64,000 nt of DNA. Source: Halorubrum sp. JWXQ-INN 858. Its GTDB lineage: Archaea; Halobacteriota; Halobacteria; Halobacteriales; Haloferacaceae. A program made the position numbers and the translations under genes. Every line of letters begins with the position of its first letter. Positions within the stretch are counted from its first letter, which is position 1. This document shows positions 52,951-61,484 of the stretch, piece after piece. The stretch covers positions 1 through 64,000 of the forward strand of contig NZ_WUAX01000016.1 in assembly GCF_009806985.1 (NCBI RefSeq). The letters are read 5' to 3'. A model generated the notes under the pieces. The model was not told the DNA's origin, did no database searches, and worked only from the letters and a program-made list of their open reading frames with translations.

Positions 52951-52971
52951 CCGTTCCGCACTGCGGAACGG
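52951..52971 (-). terminator. hairpin directly after the IclR regulator gene
   Basis: A perfect nine-base stem (ccgttccgc / gcggaacgg) with a three-base loop begins one base after the regulator's TAA. No long T run follows, so its function as a terminator or mRNA 3'-end stabiliser is inferred from position. Confidence 0.5.
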
Positions 52972-52972
52972 G

Positions 52973-53764
52973 TTACCAGTACTTCGCGTTGATCTCGACG
53001 ACTCGCGCGGTGTCCTGGACCAGCTCGGCGATGTCCTGGACGTACGCGTCGTCGCCGAAGCGTTTCGTCGGACCGGAGACGCTGATCGCCCCGAGGAGGT
53101 CCCCGTTCCGGATCACCGGGGCGGCGACGCAGCGCAACCCGCGAATGCGCTCCTCGTGGTCGATCGCGGTGCCCCGCTCGCGGACCCGTTCCAGCTCCTC
53201 GTAGAGGGCGTCCTCGTCCGTGATCGTGTACTTCGTCCACTCGGGGAGGCCGTACTCCTCGACTATCGCCTCGATCCGCTCCTCGGGGAGGTGCGCGAGG
53301 ATCGCCTTCCCGACGCCGCAGGAGTGGAGGTACACTCGGGTCCCGAGGTGGGAGTCGGTGCGGATCGCGTTGTCGCCGAGCGACTGGTAGAGGTAGACCC
53401 CACGTCCGTACTCCTCGACCGCGACCTTCGCGGACTCCCCGGTCTCCGCCGCGAGATCGTCGATCTCGGGTTTCGCGATCTCGTAGAGCTCCTGCTGTTT
53501 CCGTGCGTACCCGCCCAGGCTCAGGAACCGGAGCCCGACCTCGTACTCGTCGCCGTTCCGAGTGAGGTACTTCGTTTCGACGAGCGTCGTGAGGTGGTCG
53601 TGAACGGTGCTCTTGGAGAACCCGAAGTGATCCGCCAGCTCGGTGACCCCCGCTCCGTCCCGCTTCCGGATCTCCTCGACGATCGCCATCGACCGCGTCG
53701 TCGCCTTGATGGGGGCATCGAACTCGGGCGGTTGGGCATCGAACGCGGGCGGTTGGGTAGTCAT
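52973..53764 (-). CDS. IclR family transcriptional regulator
   Basis: One-component regulator of 263 residues with an N-terminal winged helix-turn-helix (about 20-85; RDGAGVTELADHFGFSKSTV, recognition helix) and a C-terminal effector-binding domain (about 95-260; GVGKAILAHLPEERIEAIV, GLRCVAAPVI, GAISVSGPTKRF). IclR proteins control sugar and sugar-acid catabolism in haloarchaea, so it is the probable local regulator. The first ~20 residues contain a tandem repeat (FDAQPPEFDA). An inverted repeat around its own TATA region suggests autoregulation. Confidence 0.93.
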   Translation of the reverse strand: MTTQPPAFDAQPPEFDAPIKATTRSMAIVEEIRKRDGAGVTELADHFGFSKSTVHDHLTTLVETKYLTRNGDEYEVGLRFLSLGGYARKQQELYEIAKPEIDDLAAETGESAKVAVEEYGRGVYLYQSLGDNAIRTDSHLGTRVYLHSCGVGKAILAHLPEERIEAIVEEYGLPEWTKYTITDEDALYEELERVRERGTAIDHEERIRGLRCVAAPVIRNGDLLGAISVSGPTKRFGDDAYVQDIAELVQDTARVVEINAKYW

Positions 53765-53783
53765 GTTCGAGCGTATGGGCCTC

Positions 53784-53809
53784 TGGCTAATAACCGTTCC
53801 CCATAGCCA
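53784..53809. promoter_or_regulatory. candidate IclR-regulator operator
   Basis: The half-sites tggcta (53784-53789) and tagcca (53804-53809) are exact inverted copies 14 bp apart, and enclose the regulator's TATA-like ggttatta on the minus strand. The ATG is 20 bp away. This is a good autoregulatory site candidate; similar half-sites were not found in front of the other genes by eye. Confidence 0.5.
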
Positions 53810-53886
53810 AACGCACGGTGAATATTGCCGGTTCGAATCGTCGGAGGCGGCGGAGTCGCGGTCGCGATCGCGATCCCGGGCGACCT

Positions 53887-55056
53887 CTACTCGTAGACGT
53901 GGACGCTCCCCGTCTTGTTCGCCTCGATGAAGTCCCAGTCGTAGTCGACGCCGAGCCCCGGGCCGTTCGGAACGGTGACCATCCCCTCGTCGTCGACCGT
54001 GTCGAGGAAGTCGGAGTAGTCACAGTCGTAGACGGGCGGTTGGGTGTTCCGGCAGTCGGGGTGGACCAACGCGATCTCGTAGTAGTTCGTGTTGCGGACC
54101 GCCGCGATACAGTGTCTGTGTGCCGGCCCCGGCGCGTGGAACTCGACGTCGAGCCCGAACCCTTCCGCCATCTTGGCTATCTTGAGCGCGCCGGTGATCC
54201 CGCCGTCGTACTCGGGGTCCGCCCGAACGAAGTCCGTCGCCTCGTTGGCGACGAAGTCGGTGTGCGCCTCGAACCCCCGGACGTGCTCGGTCTGCAACAG
54301 CGGGGTGTCGATGATCTGCCGGAGCTTGCGGTGGCTGTGCTGGGAGGTGCCGCCGTCGCGGTACGGGTCCTCGTACCAGAAGAACTCCGCCTCGTCGCAG
54401 GCGCGACCCATCTTCACCGCGTCCGCGAACGTCGGCGGCTCACAGGCTGGGTCGATCATGAGGTCCATGTCGTCGCCGACTCGGCGACCGACCTCGAGGA
54501 TCGTCTCGACCGTCTTGTCGACGTCCGTCCAGTCGCCGCCCCAGTCGTGGATCTTGTACGCCTGATACCCCATATCGAGGCACTGCTCGGCGAAGTCGGC
54601 GAACGCGTCCGGTGAGTCGAGCCCGCCGTTCTCGTCGCCCTGGTACGTCGACGCGTACGCCGGGAACCGCTCGCGGTAGGTCCCCAGCAGCTCGTGGATC
54701 GGCGCGTCGTAGTACTTCCCGGCGAAGTCCCACAGCGCGATGTCGATCGGGCCGATCCCCATGCGGTCGTACTTCCGCAGTGCACGGTTGATGTTGCTCC
54801 AGTGTTTCTCGCGCGCCAGCGGGTTCTTGCCGATCAGGTAGTCGGCGAACATGTTGATCTGGGCGGCCCCCGGCGAGTTCCCGCCGACGTACTCGCCGGT
54901 GATCCCGGTGTCCGTGTGGATCTTGAACCCGAACAGTTTCCGGGAGTTCGTTGCGCCGGGTTCGTAGACGACGCTGAACCCGTTCGGGCTGTACCCCACG
55001 TCCTCGATGTCGTAGGCGAACTCGGTGGACTCGATCCTCGTTATCTCTGGTGACAT
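53887..55056 (-). CDS. mandelate racemase/muconate lactonizing enzyme superfamily dehydratase (paralogue 1)
   Basis: Enolase-superfamily enzyme of 389 residues with capping and barrel domains. Barrel residues include the KxH at AYKIHDWGG, metal ligands Asp (LMIDPACEP), Glu (FWYEDPYRD) and Glu (LQTEHVRG), then RADPEYDGGI, and an acid/base-type His in VEFHAPGPAHRH. The C-terminal VPNGPGLGVDYDWDFIE is shared in style with the other two paralogues of the region. The likely reaction is dehydration or epimerisation of a sugar acid. It is divergent from a repeat-containing spacer and downstream SDR gene on the same strand. Confidence 0.88.
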   Translation of the reverse strand: MSPEITRIESTEFAYDIEDVGYSPNGFSVVYEPGATNSRKLFGFKIHTDTGITGEYVGGNSPGAAQINMFADYLIGKNPLAREKHWSNINRALRKYDRMGIGPIDIALWDFAGKYYDAPIHELLGTYRERFPAYASTYQGDENGGLDSPDAFADFAEQCLDMGYQAYKIHDWGGDWTDVDKTVETILEVGRRVGDDMDLMIDPACEPPTFADAVKMGRACDEAEFFWYEDPYRDGGTSQHSHRKLRQIIDTPLLQTEHVRGFEAHTDFVANEATDFVRADPEYDGGITGALKIAKMAEGFGLDVEFHAPGPAHRHCIAAVRNTNYYEIALVHPDCRNTQPPVYDCDYSDFLDTVDDEGMVTVPNGPGLGVDYDWDFIEANKTGSVHVYE

Positions 55057-55140
55057 GTCCGTACCCACCCACACCCGAGTAAAGTACGTTGTGATCACGG
55101 TAACCGCTCACAGGACGCCGCGAGACGGGGGGCTGCGCGA

Positions 55141-55220
55141 CCTCACAGCGTCGAACTCACCGTCACAGCGTCGAACTCATCGTCACAGCGTCGAACTCAT
55201 CGTCACAGCGTCGAACTCAT
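55141..55220. repeat. four 20-bp units carrying copies of an SDR gene's 3' end
   Basis: Four consecutive 20-bp units (55141-55160, 55161-55180, 55181-55200, 55201-55220) share tcacagcgtcgaactca. On the minus strand each spells the end of the SDR reading frame (Met-Ser-Ser-Thr-Leu-stop), and the last unit is the real gene end (stop at 55203-55205). Confidence 0.93.
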
Positions 55221-55964
55221 CGCGCCGCCGTCGTGCGGGAGCGCGACGCCGTTCACGAAGCTCGACCGGGGCGAACAGAGGAACGCGACCACTTCACCGA
55301 ACTCCTCGGGGCGGCCGATCCGCCCCATCGGGAGACCGGCCCGCCGCGCCTCGAGGTCGAGCCCCTGTGACACCAGCTGGTCGATCCGCGGCGTGTCGTG
55401 CAGGTGCGGGAGCAGCGCGTTGACGCGGACGTCGGGCGCGAGCTCTGTCGACAGCGACTTCTCGAGGCCGAGGACGCTCATCCGGACCGCACTGGAGAGC
55501 ACGTTCGACGGATTCGCCTCCTTGGCGACACACGACGTGACGGTGACGACCGTGCCGCCGCCGTCCGCCCTGAGGTGTGGGCCGGCCTCGCGGACCAGCC
55601 GGACCACGCTCATCACGAGCAGGTCGAACGCGTCGTACCACTCCCGATCGGTCGTCTCGAAGAACCGCCGCCCCGGCGGTCCGCCCGCCGACGTCACGAG
55701 GTGGTCGAGCCCGCCGAACCGCTCGACCGTCGCCTCGACGAGGCCGGTGACCGCGTCCGGGTCGGTGATGTCCGCGGCGACCGTCTCGACCGCCCCGGTC
55801 GCCTCCGCACGCACCTCCGCGGCGGCGGCCGCGAGCCGCTCCTCGTCGCGCCCGTTTATCACGACGTTCACCCCTTCCCGCGCCAGCGCCGCCGCGGACG
55901 CCTTGCCGAGGCCGCTGCTCGATGCCGTGACCAGTGCCGTGTTGCCGTCGATGTCAAGCCCCAT
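55203..55964 (-). CDS. SDR family protein without the usual YxxxK
   Basis: Short-chain dehydrogenase of 253 residues. The NAD(P) motif is ALVTASSSGLGKASA and the SAGGPP loop corresponds to NNAG. At the catalytic site the Ser is present (VVTVTSCVAKE), but the Tyr and Lys positions read NVLSSAVRM, so the canonical Tyr-Lys pair is absent. A known SDR subgroup has this pattern. The start is MGLDIDGNTALV at 55964. The end of the gene is part of a fourfold 20-bp repeat. It probably oxidises or isomerises an intermediate of the sugar-acid pathway, or binds a nucleotide. Confidence 0.85.
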   Translation of the reverse strand: MGLDIDGNTALVTASSSGLGKASAAALAREGVNVVINGRDEERLAAAAAEVRAEATGAVETVAADITDPDAVTGLVEATVERFGGLDHLVTSAGGPPGRRFFETTDREWYDAFDLLVMSVVRLVREAGPHLRADGGGTVVTVTSCVAKEANPSNVLSSAVRMSVLGLEKSLSTELAPDVRVNALLPHLHDTPRIDQLVSQGLDLEARRAGLPMGRIGRPEEFGEVVAFLCSPRSSFVNGVALPHDGGAMSSTL

Positions 55965-56067
55965 GGACGCGACTCGCGACGATGAAGATAAAGCGTGTCG
56001 GTCGTTCGAGTCGAACGGGTCCGGACGGTTCGGAAGGGCCACCGAGAGCCGAGAACCGAGAATCCGT

Positions 56068-57708
56068 TCAGCGGGACATGAACTCGCCGCCCTGCGGCTC
56101 GTCCGGGTCGGTCGGGATCTCGACGAGCGTCGGTCCGTTGTCGACGGCGTCGGCGGCCGCGGCGGCGATCTCCTCGGGCGTCTCCGCCCGCACCGCCCGC
56201 ATCCCCATCCCCTCGGCGATCGTCGAACAGTTCAGCGGGGCGTCCGACCAGCCGTACGCCCCGTCCCCGAGGTCGTACGAGCGGGACGCCTCCTCGCTGA
56301 TGATCGCGTAGTCGTCGTTGTTGAAGACGAAGACGGTGACGTCGAGTCCCTCCGCGACGATCGTGTGGAGCTCCTCGAGACACATCAGCAGGCCGCCCTC
56401 GCCGATGACGACGGCGACCGGCTGGTCAGGGTTGGCGACCTTCGCGCCGATCCCGGCCGGGACGCCCAGCCCCATCGACGCCCACGACCCGGGGTTCACG
56501 TAGTCGCGGGAGTCGTACACCGGGAACGTCATCAGCGTCCAGATCCGCGAGCCGCCGGCGTCCGCGGCCACGATCGCGTCCCGGGGGAGCCCCTCCCTGA
56601 TCGCCGACACCGCGCTCACCGTCGTCAACGGGGCCTCCGAGACGTCCCTGAGCGGTCGCATCCGCTCGGCCTCCGCCTCCCGGACCGCCGCCGCCCGGGA
56701 CTCGCCGTCCGACCCGTCGACCGATCGGTCCGCCAGCTCGGCGTCGATCGCCGAGAGCGTCTCCCGGGCGTCCGCCGCGATCGCGACGCTCGGCTCGTAG
56801 CCGCGGCCGATGTCCGACGTGCCGAGGGTCACGTGGATCAGCTCCTCGGGGAGGTCGTACGACCAGCGTTTGGTCCAGACGGCGTCGAAGTCGGTCCCGA
56901 CGCCGAGGACCGCGTCGGCGTCCTCGAGACACCGTTTCAGCTCCGTGCTCGTCGCGCCACAGAGGACGCCCGCGAAGAGCGGGTGGTCCTCGGGGAACGT
57001 GCCCTTCCCCTTATACGTCGTCGCAACCGGTGCCTGGACCGCCTCGGCGACCGCCCGCAGCTCGGCGCTGGCGTCCGCCGCCCGGACCCCGCCGCCGGCG
57101 ATGACGACCGGCGACGTTGCGTCGGCGAGCGCGTCGCTCGCGCGGACGACCTTCTCGCGGGGGACCTCGACCGTGTCGTCGTGTTCGATTGCGGCGGGCT
57201 CCGCGAGCTCGATGTCCATCGGGACGAAGTTCTTCGGGATCCCGACCCGAACGGGCCCCTTCGGTGCGGTCCGTGCGATGTCGATCGCCCGCTCCAGCTC
57301 GGCGACCGTGCTCTCGGGCGTTTCGACCGTGATGTTCTCCTTGACGACGTTGTCGTAGGTGTCCGGCGGGGTCTCGTGGATCCCGTCGCCGCCCCGCACT
57401 TCCGGTTCGGTCTCGACGGCGATGTGGAGGATCGGCGTGCAGTCGTTCAACGCGTTCTTCAGCCCGTTCATGGCGTTCAAGTCGCCGGGGCCGGGGATCA
57501 CGACCGTCGCGGCCATCCCGCCGCTCGTCTCGGCGAAGCCCCACGCCTGGTGGGAGACGTTCGTCTCGTGACGGGCCATGACGAACCGGATGTCCTCGCG
57601 CTCGCTGATGCTCTCGTTCAGCGGGAGCGTCTGTTTGCCCGGGATGCCGAACACGGTGTCGATCCCGTTCGACGTGAGACAGTCGATGATCGCGTCGTTG
57701 TTTTTCAT
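56068..57708 (-). CDS. ThDP-dependent enzyme, acetolactate-synthase-like
   Basis: Thiamine-diphosphate enzyme of 546 residues with the usual three domains. The catalytic Glu is in FVMARHETNVSHQAWGF, the middle domain has SPVVIAGGGVRAAD, and the cofactor motif in the C-terminal domain reads VIGEGGLLMCLEEL ... FVFNNDDYAII, with Glu in place of the usual Asp of GDG. It may decarboxylate or carboligate a 2-keto acid (benzoylformate-decarboxylase-, acetolactate-synthase- or sulfopyruvate-type). The start at 57708 is MKNNDAIIDCLTSNGID. The gene is divergent from the hydroxyacyl-CoA-dehydrogenase-like gene across 150 bp. Confidence 0.88.
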   Translation of the reverse strand: MKNNDAIIDCLTSNGIDTVFGIPGKQTLPLNESISEREDIRFVMARHETNVSHQAWGFAETSGGMAATVVIPGPGDLNAMNGLKNALNDCTPILHIAVETEPEVRGGDGIHETPPDTYDNVVKENITVETPESTVAELERAIDIARTAPKGPVRVGIPKNFVPMDIELAEPAAIEHDDTVEVPREKVVRASDALADATSPVVIAGGGVRAADASAELRAVAEAVQAPVATTYKGKGTFPEDHPLFAGVLCGATSTELKRCLEDADAVLGVGTDFDAVWTKRWSYDLPEELIHVTLGTSDIGRGYEPSVAIAADARETLSAIDAELADRSVDGSDGESRAAAVREAEAERMRPLRDVSEAPLTTVSAVSAIREGLPRDAIVAADAGGSRIWTLMTFPVYDSRDYVNPGSWASMGLGVPAGIGAKVANPDQPVAVVIGEGGLLMCLEELHTIVAEGLDVTVFVFNNDDYAIISEEASRSYDLGDGAYGWSDAPLNCSTIAEGMGMRAVRAETPEEIAAAAADAVDNGPTLVEIPTDPDEPQGGEFMSR

Positions 57709-57858
57709 GAACGATTGGAGGATCACCCGAGGTACAATAAAGCATTTCGGTGGCGATGGCGCGCCATCCAGCGATGGGCGACCGTCGCCGCGTCACGCGA
57801 TCGCGACGAGCGGGGCGCACAACGCTTATGCGACGACGGGAACGTGGTCTACCATACC

Positions 57859-58797
57859 ATGGAACAGAACGTGTCGGTCATCGGAGCGGGGAACATGGGG
57901 CAAGGGTTCGGCGTCCACTTCGCGGTCCACGGACACGACGTGACGCTCGTCGACCACCGCGACTCGAACCTGGAGCGTGCGGCCGACCGAATGGCGGACG
58001 CGGCCGCCGAGCTACGGGACGGCGGGATCGCCGACGTGACCCCGGAGACGGTCCTCGACCGGGTGACGTTCACCACCGACCAGGCGGCCGGCGTCGCCGA
58101 CGCGGACGTGGTCCTCGAGACGGTCCCAGAGGACCTCGGGATCAAACGGGAGGTGTTCACGGCCCTCGGCGAGCACGCCCCGGACGACGCCGTCCTCGCG
58201 TCGAACACCTCGGGGATCCCGATCACCGAGATCCAGTCCGCGGTCCCCGACTGTGCCGACCGGGTCGTGGGCTGTCACTGGTGGTTCCCGCCGTACCTGC
58301 TCGAACCCGTCGAGATCGTCCGCGGGGAGCGGACGTCGGACCGAACGATGGACCGGATCCGCGCGTTCGTCGAGGACGTCGAGAGGCGGCCGATAACCGT
58401 CGAGAAGGACGTTCCCGGCTTCGTGTGGAACCGGATCCAGAACGCGGTCATCCGGGAGTGTCTCCACTTGCTCGAGGAGGACGTCGCCTCGATCGAGGAC
58501 ATCAACGCCGCCGTCCGGGACGGGTACGCCCGTCGAACGTCCGTGATCGGCCCGTTCGAAACGATGGACATCGCCGGCGTCGAGCAGTTCCGTACGGTCG
58601 CCGAGCACCTGTACCCGCACCTCTGCTCGGCGACGGAGGTCCACGGGACGTTCGACGACCGCCTCGCGGAGGGCGCGACGGGCATCGACGCGGGACGGGG
58701 GTTCTTGGAATACGACGAGCCGGAGGCGGAGATCGTCGCCCGACGCGACAGGCGGCTCGCGGCGTTGCGGCGGTGTTTCGAGTCGTTCGAGGAGTGA
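57859..58797 (+). CDS. 3-hydroxyacyl-CoA dehydrogenase family NAD enzyme
   Basis: NAD-dependent dehydrogenase of 312 residues. The NAD motif is VSVIGAGNMGQGFGVHFA; the catalytic His is in VVGCHWWFPPYLLEPVEIV and the C-terminal helical domain begins at VPGFVWNRIQNAVIREC. The family includes L-gulonate 3-dehydrogenase and carnitine dehydrogenase as well as fatty-acid enzymes. In this setting an L-gulonate- or hexonate-oxidising role is attractive but unproven. A gcttatgc box is about 30 bp upstream of the ATG. It converges on the next gene (10-bp gap). Confidence 0.88.
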   Translation: MEQNVSVIGAGNMGQGFGVHFAVHGHDVTLVDHRDSNLERAADRMADAAAELRDGGIADVTPETVLDRVTFTTDQAAGVADADVVLETVPEDLGIKREVFTALGEHAPDDAVLASNTSGIPITEIQSAVPDCADRVVGCHWWFPPYLLEPVEIVRGERTSDRTMDRIRAFVEDVERRPITVEKDVPGFVWNRIQNAVIRECLHLLEEDVASIEDINAAVRDGYARRTSVIGPFETMDIAGVEQFRTVAEHLYPHLCSATEVHGTFDDRLAEGATGIDAGRGFLEYDEPEAEIVARRDRRLAALRRCFESFEE

Positions 58798-58807
58798 CGC
58801 CGCCCCG

Positions 58808-60040
58808 TCAGTGCTTCCGGTGGGCCTCGACGACGTCCCAGTCGAGCTCGATGCCGAGCCCCGGCGCGTCCGGAACCGTGATCCGCCCGTCCTGGATCAG
58901 CGGCTCCGACCGGACGACCAAGTCGTCCCACCACGGCACGTCCCGCGCGTGGAACTCGAGCGCGAGGAAGTTCGGGACCGTCGCCCCGACGTGGACGCCC
59001 GCCATCGTCGCGACGGGGCTCCCGATGTTGTGGGGAGTGAGCGCGGCGTAGTACGTGTCGGCCAGGTCTCCGATCTTCTTCGTCTCGGCGATCCCCCCCG
59101 TCTTCGGGGTGTCGGGGGCGACGAAGTCGACCGCACCCTCCTCGAGGAGGTCGCGGAACCCGTGTCGGCCGTATCGGTTCTCCCCGGTGAGCAGCGGGAC
59201 GTCCACCTCGCGCGCGAACCGCGCCATCGCGTCGGTGTTCTCGGGCGGGAGCGGGTCCTCGATCCAGATCGGCTCGAACTCGGCGATGGCGTCACACACG
59301 CGCTTTGCGGACTCGACGCTGAAGTTCCAGTGGAGGTCGAACGCGAACTCGGCCTCGTCGCCGACCTCCTCGGCCACCGCCTCGACGAGCCGCCGCTTGT
59401 GTTCGACCTCGGGGCCGGTGAGGTGTCGCGACTTCGTCTGGATCTCCTTCCCGGAGGGGACGTCGAGGTCGAACTTGATGAGATCGTACCCCTCGTCGAC
59501 GGTCTCGCGGGCCTCCTCGGCGTACGCCTCCGGCCGATACGTCTCGGTCGCCTGTCCCTCGATGGCGGCGTCGATCATCGACTCGCCCGCGTGGCAGTCG
59601 GCGTATACGCGGACCTCGTCGCGCATCTTCCCGCCGAGCAGCTGGTACACCGGCTGGTCGAGGACCTTGCCCGTCGCGTCCCACAGCGCGAGTTCGACCC
59701 CGCTTATCGCGATCGTCCCGATCCCCTGTTGGGACCCCCGCCCGGAGAGGCTCTCGCGCATCAGATGGTACAGCCGCTCGACGTCGAGGGGGTTCTCGCC
59801 CACGAGCACCGGTCGGAGGTAATCCGTGATCACCTCGTGAACGCCGGGGGAGGGGTACGCCTCGCCGATCCCGGTGACGCCGGCGTCGGTCTCGATCGTG
59901 ACGATCGTCCAGGGGAAGTTGCCGTCGACGACGACGGTGTCGAGGTCGGTGATCTCCGGCGTGTCTGTGGTGCGTTCCGGGGTGCGGTCGTAGTCGCCCC
60001 ACATCGTCGTCGACAGCTTCGTGGCGAAGTCTTCGTACAT
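58808..60040 (-). CDS. enolase-superfamily sugar-acid dehydratase (paralogue 2, gluconate/galactonate-dehydratase-like)
   Basis: Enolase-superfamily enzyme of 410 residues. The capping domain carries ELALWDATGKVLDQPVY and the barrel carries LIKFDLDVP (Lys-x-Asp), the metal ligand Asp and nearby His in AFDLHWNFS, Glu in IWIEDPLPPEN, Glu in LLTGENRYGRHGF and the acid/base His in ALTPHNIGSPV. The ligand-plus-His pattern matches hexonate dehydratases (gluconate, galactonate or xylonate) more than mandelate racemase. It probably makes a 2-keto-3-deoxy acid that would feed the DapA-type or HpcH-type lyase. A gatttatg box precedes the ATG; the gene is divergent from uxuA. Confidence 0.88.
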   Translation of the reverse strand: MYEDFATKLSTTMWGDYDRTPERTTDTPEITDLDTVVVDGNFPWTIVTIETDAGVTGIGEAYPSPGVHEVITDYLRPVLVGENPLDVERLYHLMRESLSGRGSQQGIGTIAISGVELALWDATGKVLDQPVYQLLGGKMRDEVRVYADCHAGESMIDAAIEGQATETYRPEAYAEEARETVDEGYDLIKFDLDVPSGKEIQTKSRHLTGPEVEHKRRLVEAVAEEVGDEAEFAFDLHWNFSVESAKRVCDAIAEFEPIWIEDPLPPENTDAMARFAREVDVPLLTGENRYGRHGFRDLLEEGAVDFVAPDTPKTGGIAETKKIGDLADTYYAALTPHNIGSPVATMAGVHVGATVPNFLALEFHARDVPWWDDLVVRSEPLIQDGRITVPDAPGLGIELDWDVVEAHRKH

Positions 60041-60159
60041 GGTCGTGGTTCGTGTGAACCAGCACCAACGGAACCCATAAATCTGTTGTTGCGACACCCG
60101 TCTGCGCCGGTTCCGAACGCGGCGGTAGCTCTTTGTACGCCCTCGACACACGCGTTGAC

Positions 60160-61215
60160 ATGGATCACGTAGCGAGCGGTCCGCGGATCGGGTTCCGAAC
60201 GAACACGCTCTCCGACGAACGGCTCCGATACGTCCGACAGCTCGGCGTCCGAGACGTCTTCATCAACCCCGTCGAACCCGGCGGGGGAACCGGCGGGGAC
60301 GTCTTCGACGACGAGAGCGACCGCACCGACACCGACCGTCGACTCCCGCTCGGTCCCGACCACGTCCCGTCGGTCGACGACCTCCGGTCGCTTTCGGACG
60401 CGTGTGCGGACCACGGGGTGACCCTCGAAGGGATACACACCCTCGGGTACAACAGCTACGGCGACGTCAAGTTCGGGCGGGAGGGACGCGACGAGCAGCT
60501 CGCGGCGATCGTCGAGCTGATCGAGAACATGGGCGAGGCCGACCTCCCCGTCCTCGGCTACCAGTGGAACCCGCGCGGCGTCGTCCCGATGCGGACGGGG
60601 ACCGTCGCGCTCCGCGGGGACGCTCGCGGGACCGGTTTCGACCTGTCGGAGCTCGAGCTCGGCGACGGCCCCGTTATGGACCGCGAATACAGCGAAGCCG
60701 AACTCTGGGAGAACTACGAGGGGTTTCTCCGGGAGGTCCTCCCGGTCGCCGAACGGGCCGGCGTGACTCTCGCGCTCCACCCGATCGACCCGCCGTCGAT
60801 CGAGGAGCTGGGCGGGATCCCTCGGCTGTTCCGGAGCGTCGAGAGCTTCCGCCGGGCGATGGACCTCGTCCCGAGCGGGAACCACGGCCTGAAGCTGTGT
60901 CTCGGCTGCTTCTCCGAGATGGGCGTCGACGTCGTCGACGTGGTGCGGGAGTTCGGTGAGCGCGGGGACATCACGTTCGTCCACTTCAGGGACGTCGAGG
61001 GGACGGCCGAGTCGTTCAACGAGACGTTCGTCGACTGCGGAAACTACGACGAAGCGGCGGTCATGCGGGCGCTCGTCGACGTCGGGTTCGACGGCGTCGT
61101 CATCCCCGATCACGTCCCTCGGATGGACGGCGACACCGACTGGGGACACCGAGCGAGGGGGTACACGGCGGGCTACCTTCGCGGGCTCCTACGGGCGACG
61201 ACCGCCGCCCGGTAA
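60160..61215 (+). CDS. uxuA: mannonate dehydratase (UxuA family)
   Basis: TIM-barrel enzyme of 351 residues that dehydrates D-mannonate to 2-keto-3-deoxy-D-gluconate in hexuronate breakdown. Recognisable UxuA segments are IENMGEADLPVLGYQWNP, VTLALHPIDPPSIEELGGIP, LFRSVESFRRAM, NHGLKLCLGCFSEMG and ITFVHFRDVEG, and the end VIPDHVPRMDGD. A His and Asp/Glu set for Mn binding is distributed through these. A tctttgta box about 30 bp before the ATG at 60160 fixes the start. It is divergent from the gene at 58808-60040, so the two could share a regulated promoter. Confidence 0.92.
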   Translation: MDHVASGPRIGFRTNTLSDERLRYVRQLGVRDVFINPVEPGGGTGGDVFDDESDRTDTDRRLPLGPDHVPSVDDLRSLSDACADHGVTLEGIHTLGYNSYGDVKFGREGRDEQLAAIVELIENMGEADLPVLGYQWNPRGVVPMRTGTVALRGDARGTGFDLSELELGDGPVMDREYSEAELWENYEGFLREVLPVAERAGVTLALHPIDPPSIEELGGIPRLFRSVESFRRAMDLVPSGNHGLKLCLGCFSEMGVDVVDVVREFGERGDITFVHFRDVEGTAESFNETFVDCGNYDEAAVMRALVDVGFDGVVIPDHVPRMDGDTDWGHRARGYTAGYLRGLLRATTAAR

Positions 61216-61257
61216 CACGGTCGACACAGTTTTGCCGCGCGCGTCGGAACGGCGGGT

Positions 61258-61455
61258 ATGGACCGGAGCACGACCCCGTACCTGCTGTTACACTACCTAC
61301 TGCTCATCGGGCTCATCCTGTTGACCGTCGACCTCGTCGAGCGGACGGGGACCGCCGTCCCCCTCTGGTTGGGAGTCCTGATCGCGATCGGCGTCGGGGT
61401 TCTCTATCCCCGCGCCGTCACCGCCCTCGGGGTCGCGCCCGAGGGGTGGGAGTGA
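61258..61455 (+). CDS. small two-helix membrane protein
   Basis: A 65-residue protein with two hydrophobic segments (YLLLHYLLLIGLILLTV and VPLWLGVLIAIGVGVLYP), separated by a charged turn (DLVERTGTA), and a short hydrophilic tail (LGVAPEGWE). Good coding quality, with a gttttgcc box upstream. It lies 42 bp after uxuA on the same strand and may be co-transcribed or independent. No function is known to me; similar small proteins are common in haloarchaea. Confidence 0.7.
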   Translation: MDRSTTPYLLLHYLLLIGLILLTVDLVERTGTAVPLWLGVLIAIGVGVLYPRAVTALGVAPEGWE

Positions 61456-61484
61456 CACCGATCGGCCGTCGCCGGTCGGGCCAG

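Noticed and set aside
52873-52992. 39-codon open frame (MIPVRPRRNGRMGEQLL...)
   Set aside because: Short, overlaps the 3' end of the IclR gene, includes its hairpin and has no recognised similarity; too weak to call.
53815-53850. tRNA-like ggttcgaatc motif
   Set aside because: No acceptor stem, D-arm or anticodon arm can be formed around it.
53887-57708. Complete mandelate pathway (racemase, benzoylformate decarboxylase, aldehyde dehydrogenase)
   Set aside because: Gene families match superficially, but UxuA, hexonate-type dehydratase and keto-deoxy-acid lyases fit sugar acids better; kept only as an alternative to test.
55393-57858. Long plus-strand frame that leads into the hydroxyacyl-CoA dehydrogenase-like gene
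   Set aside because: The part before 57859 is antisense to the SDR and ThDP genes; homology begins at MEQNVSVIGAG.
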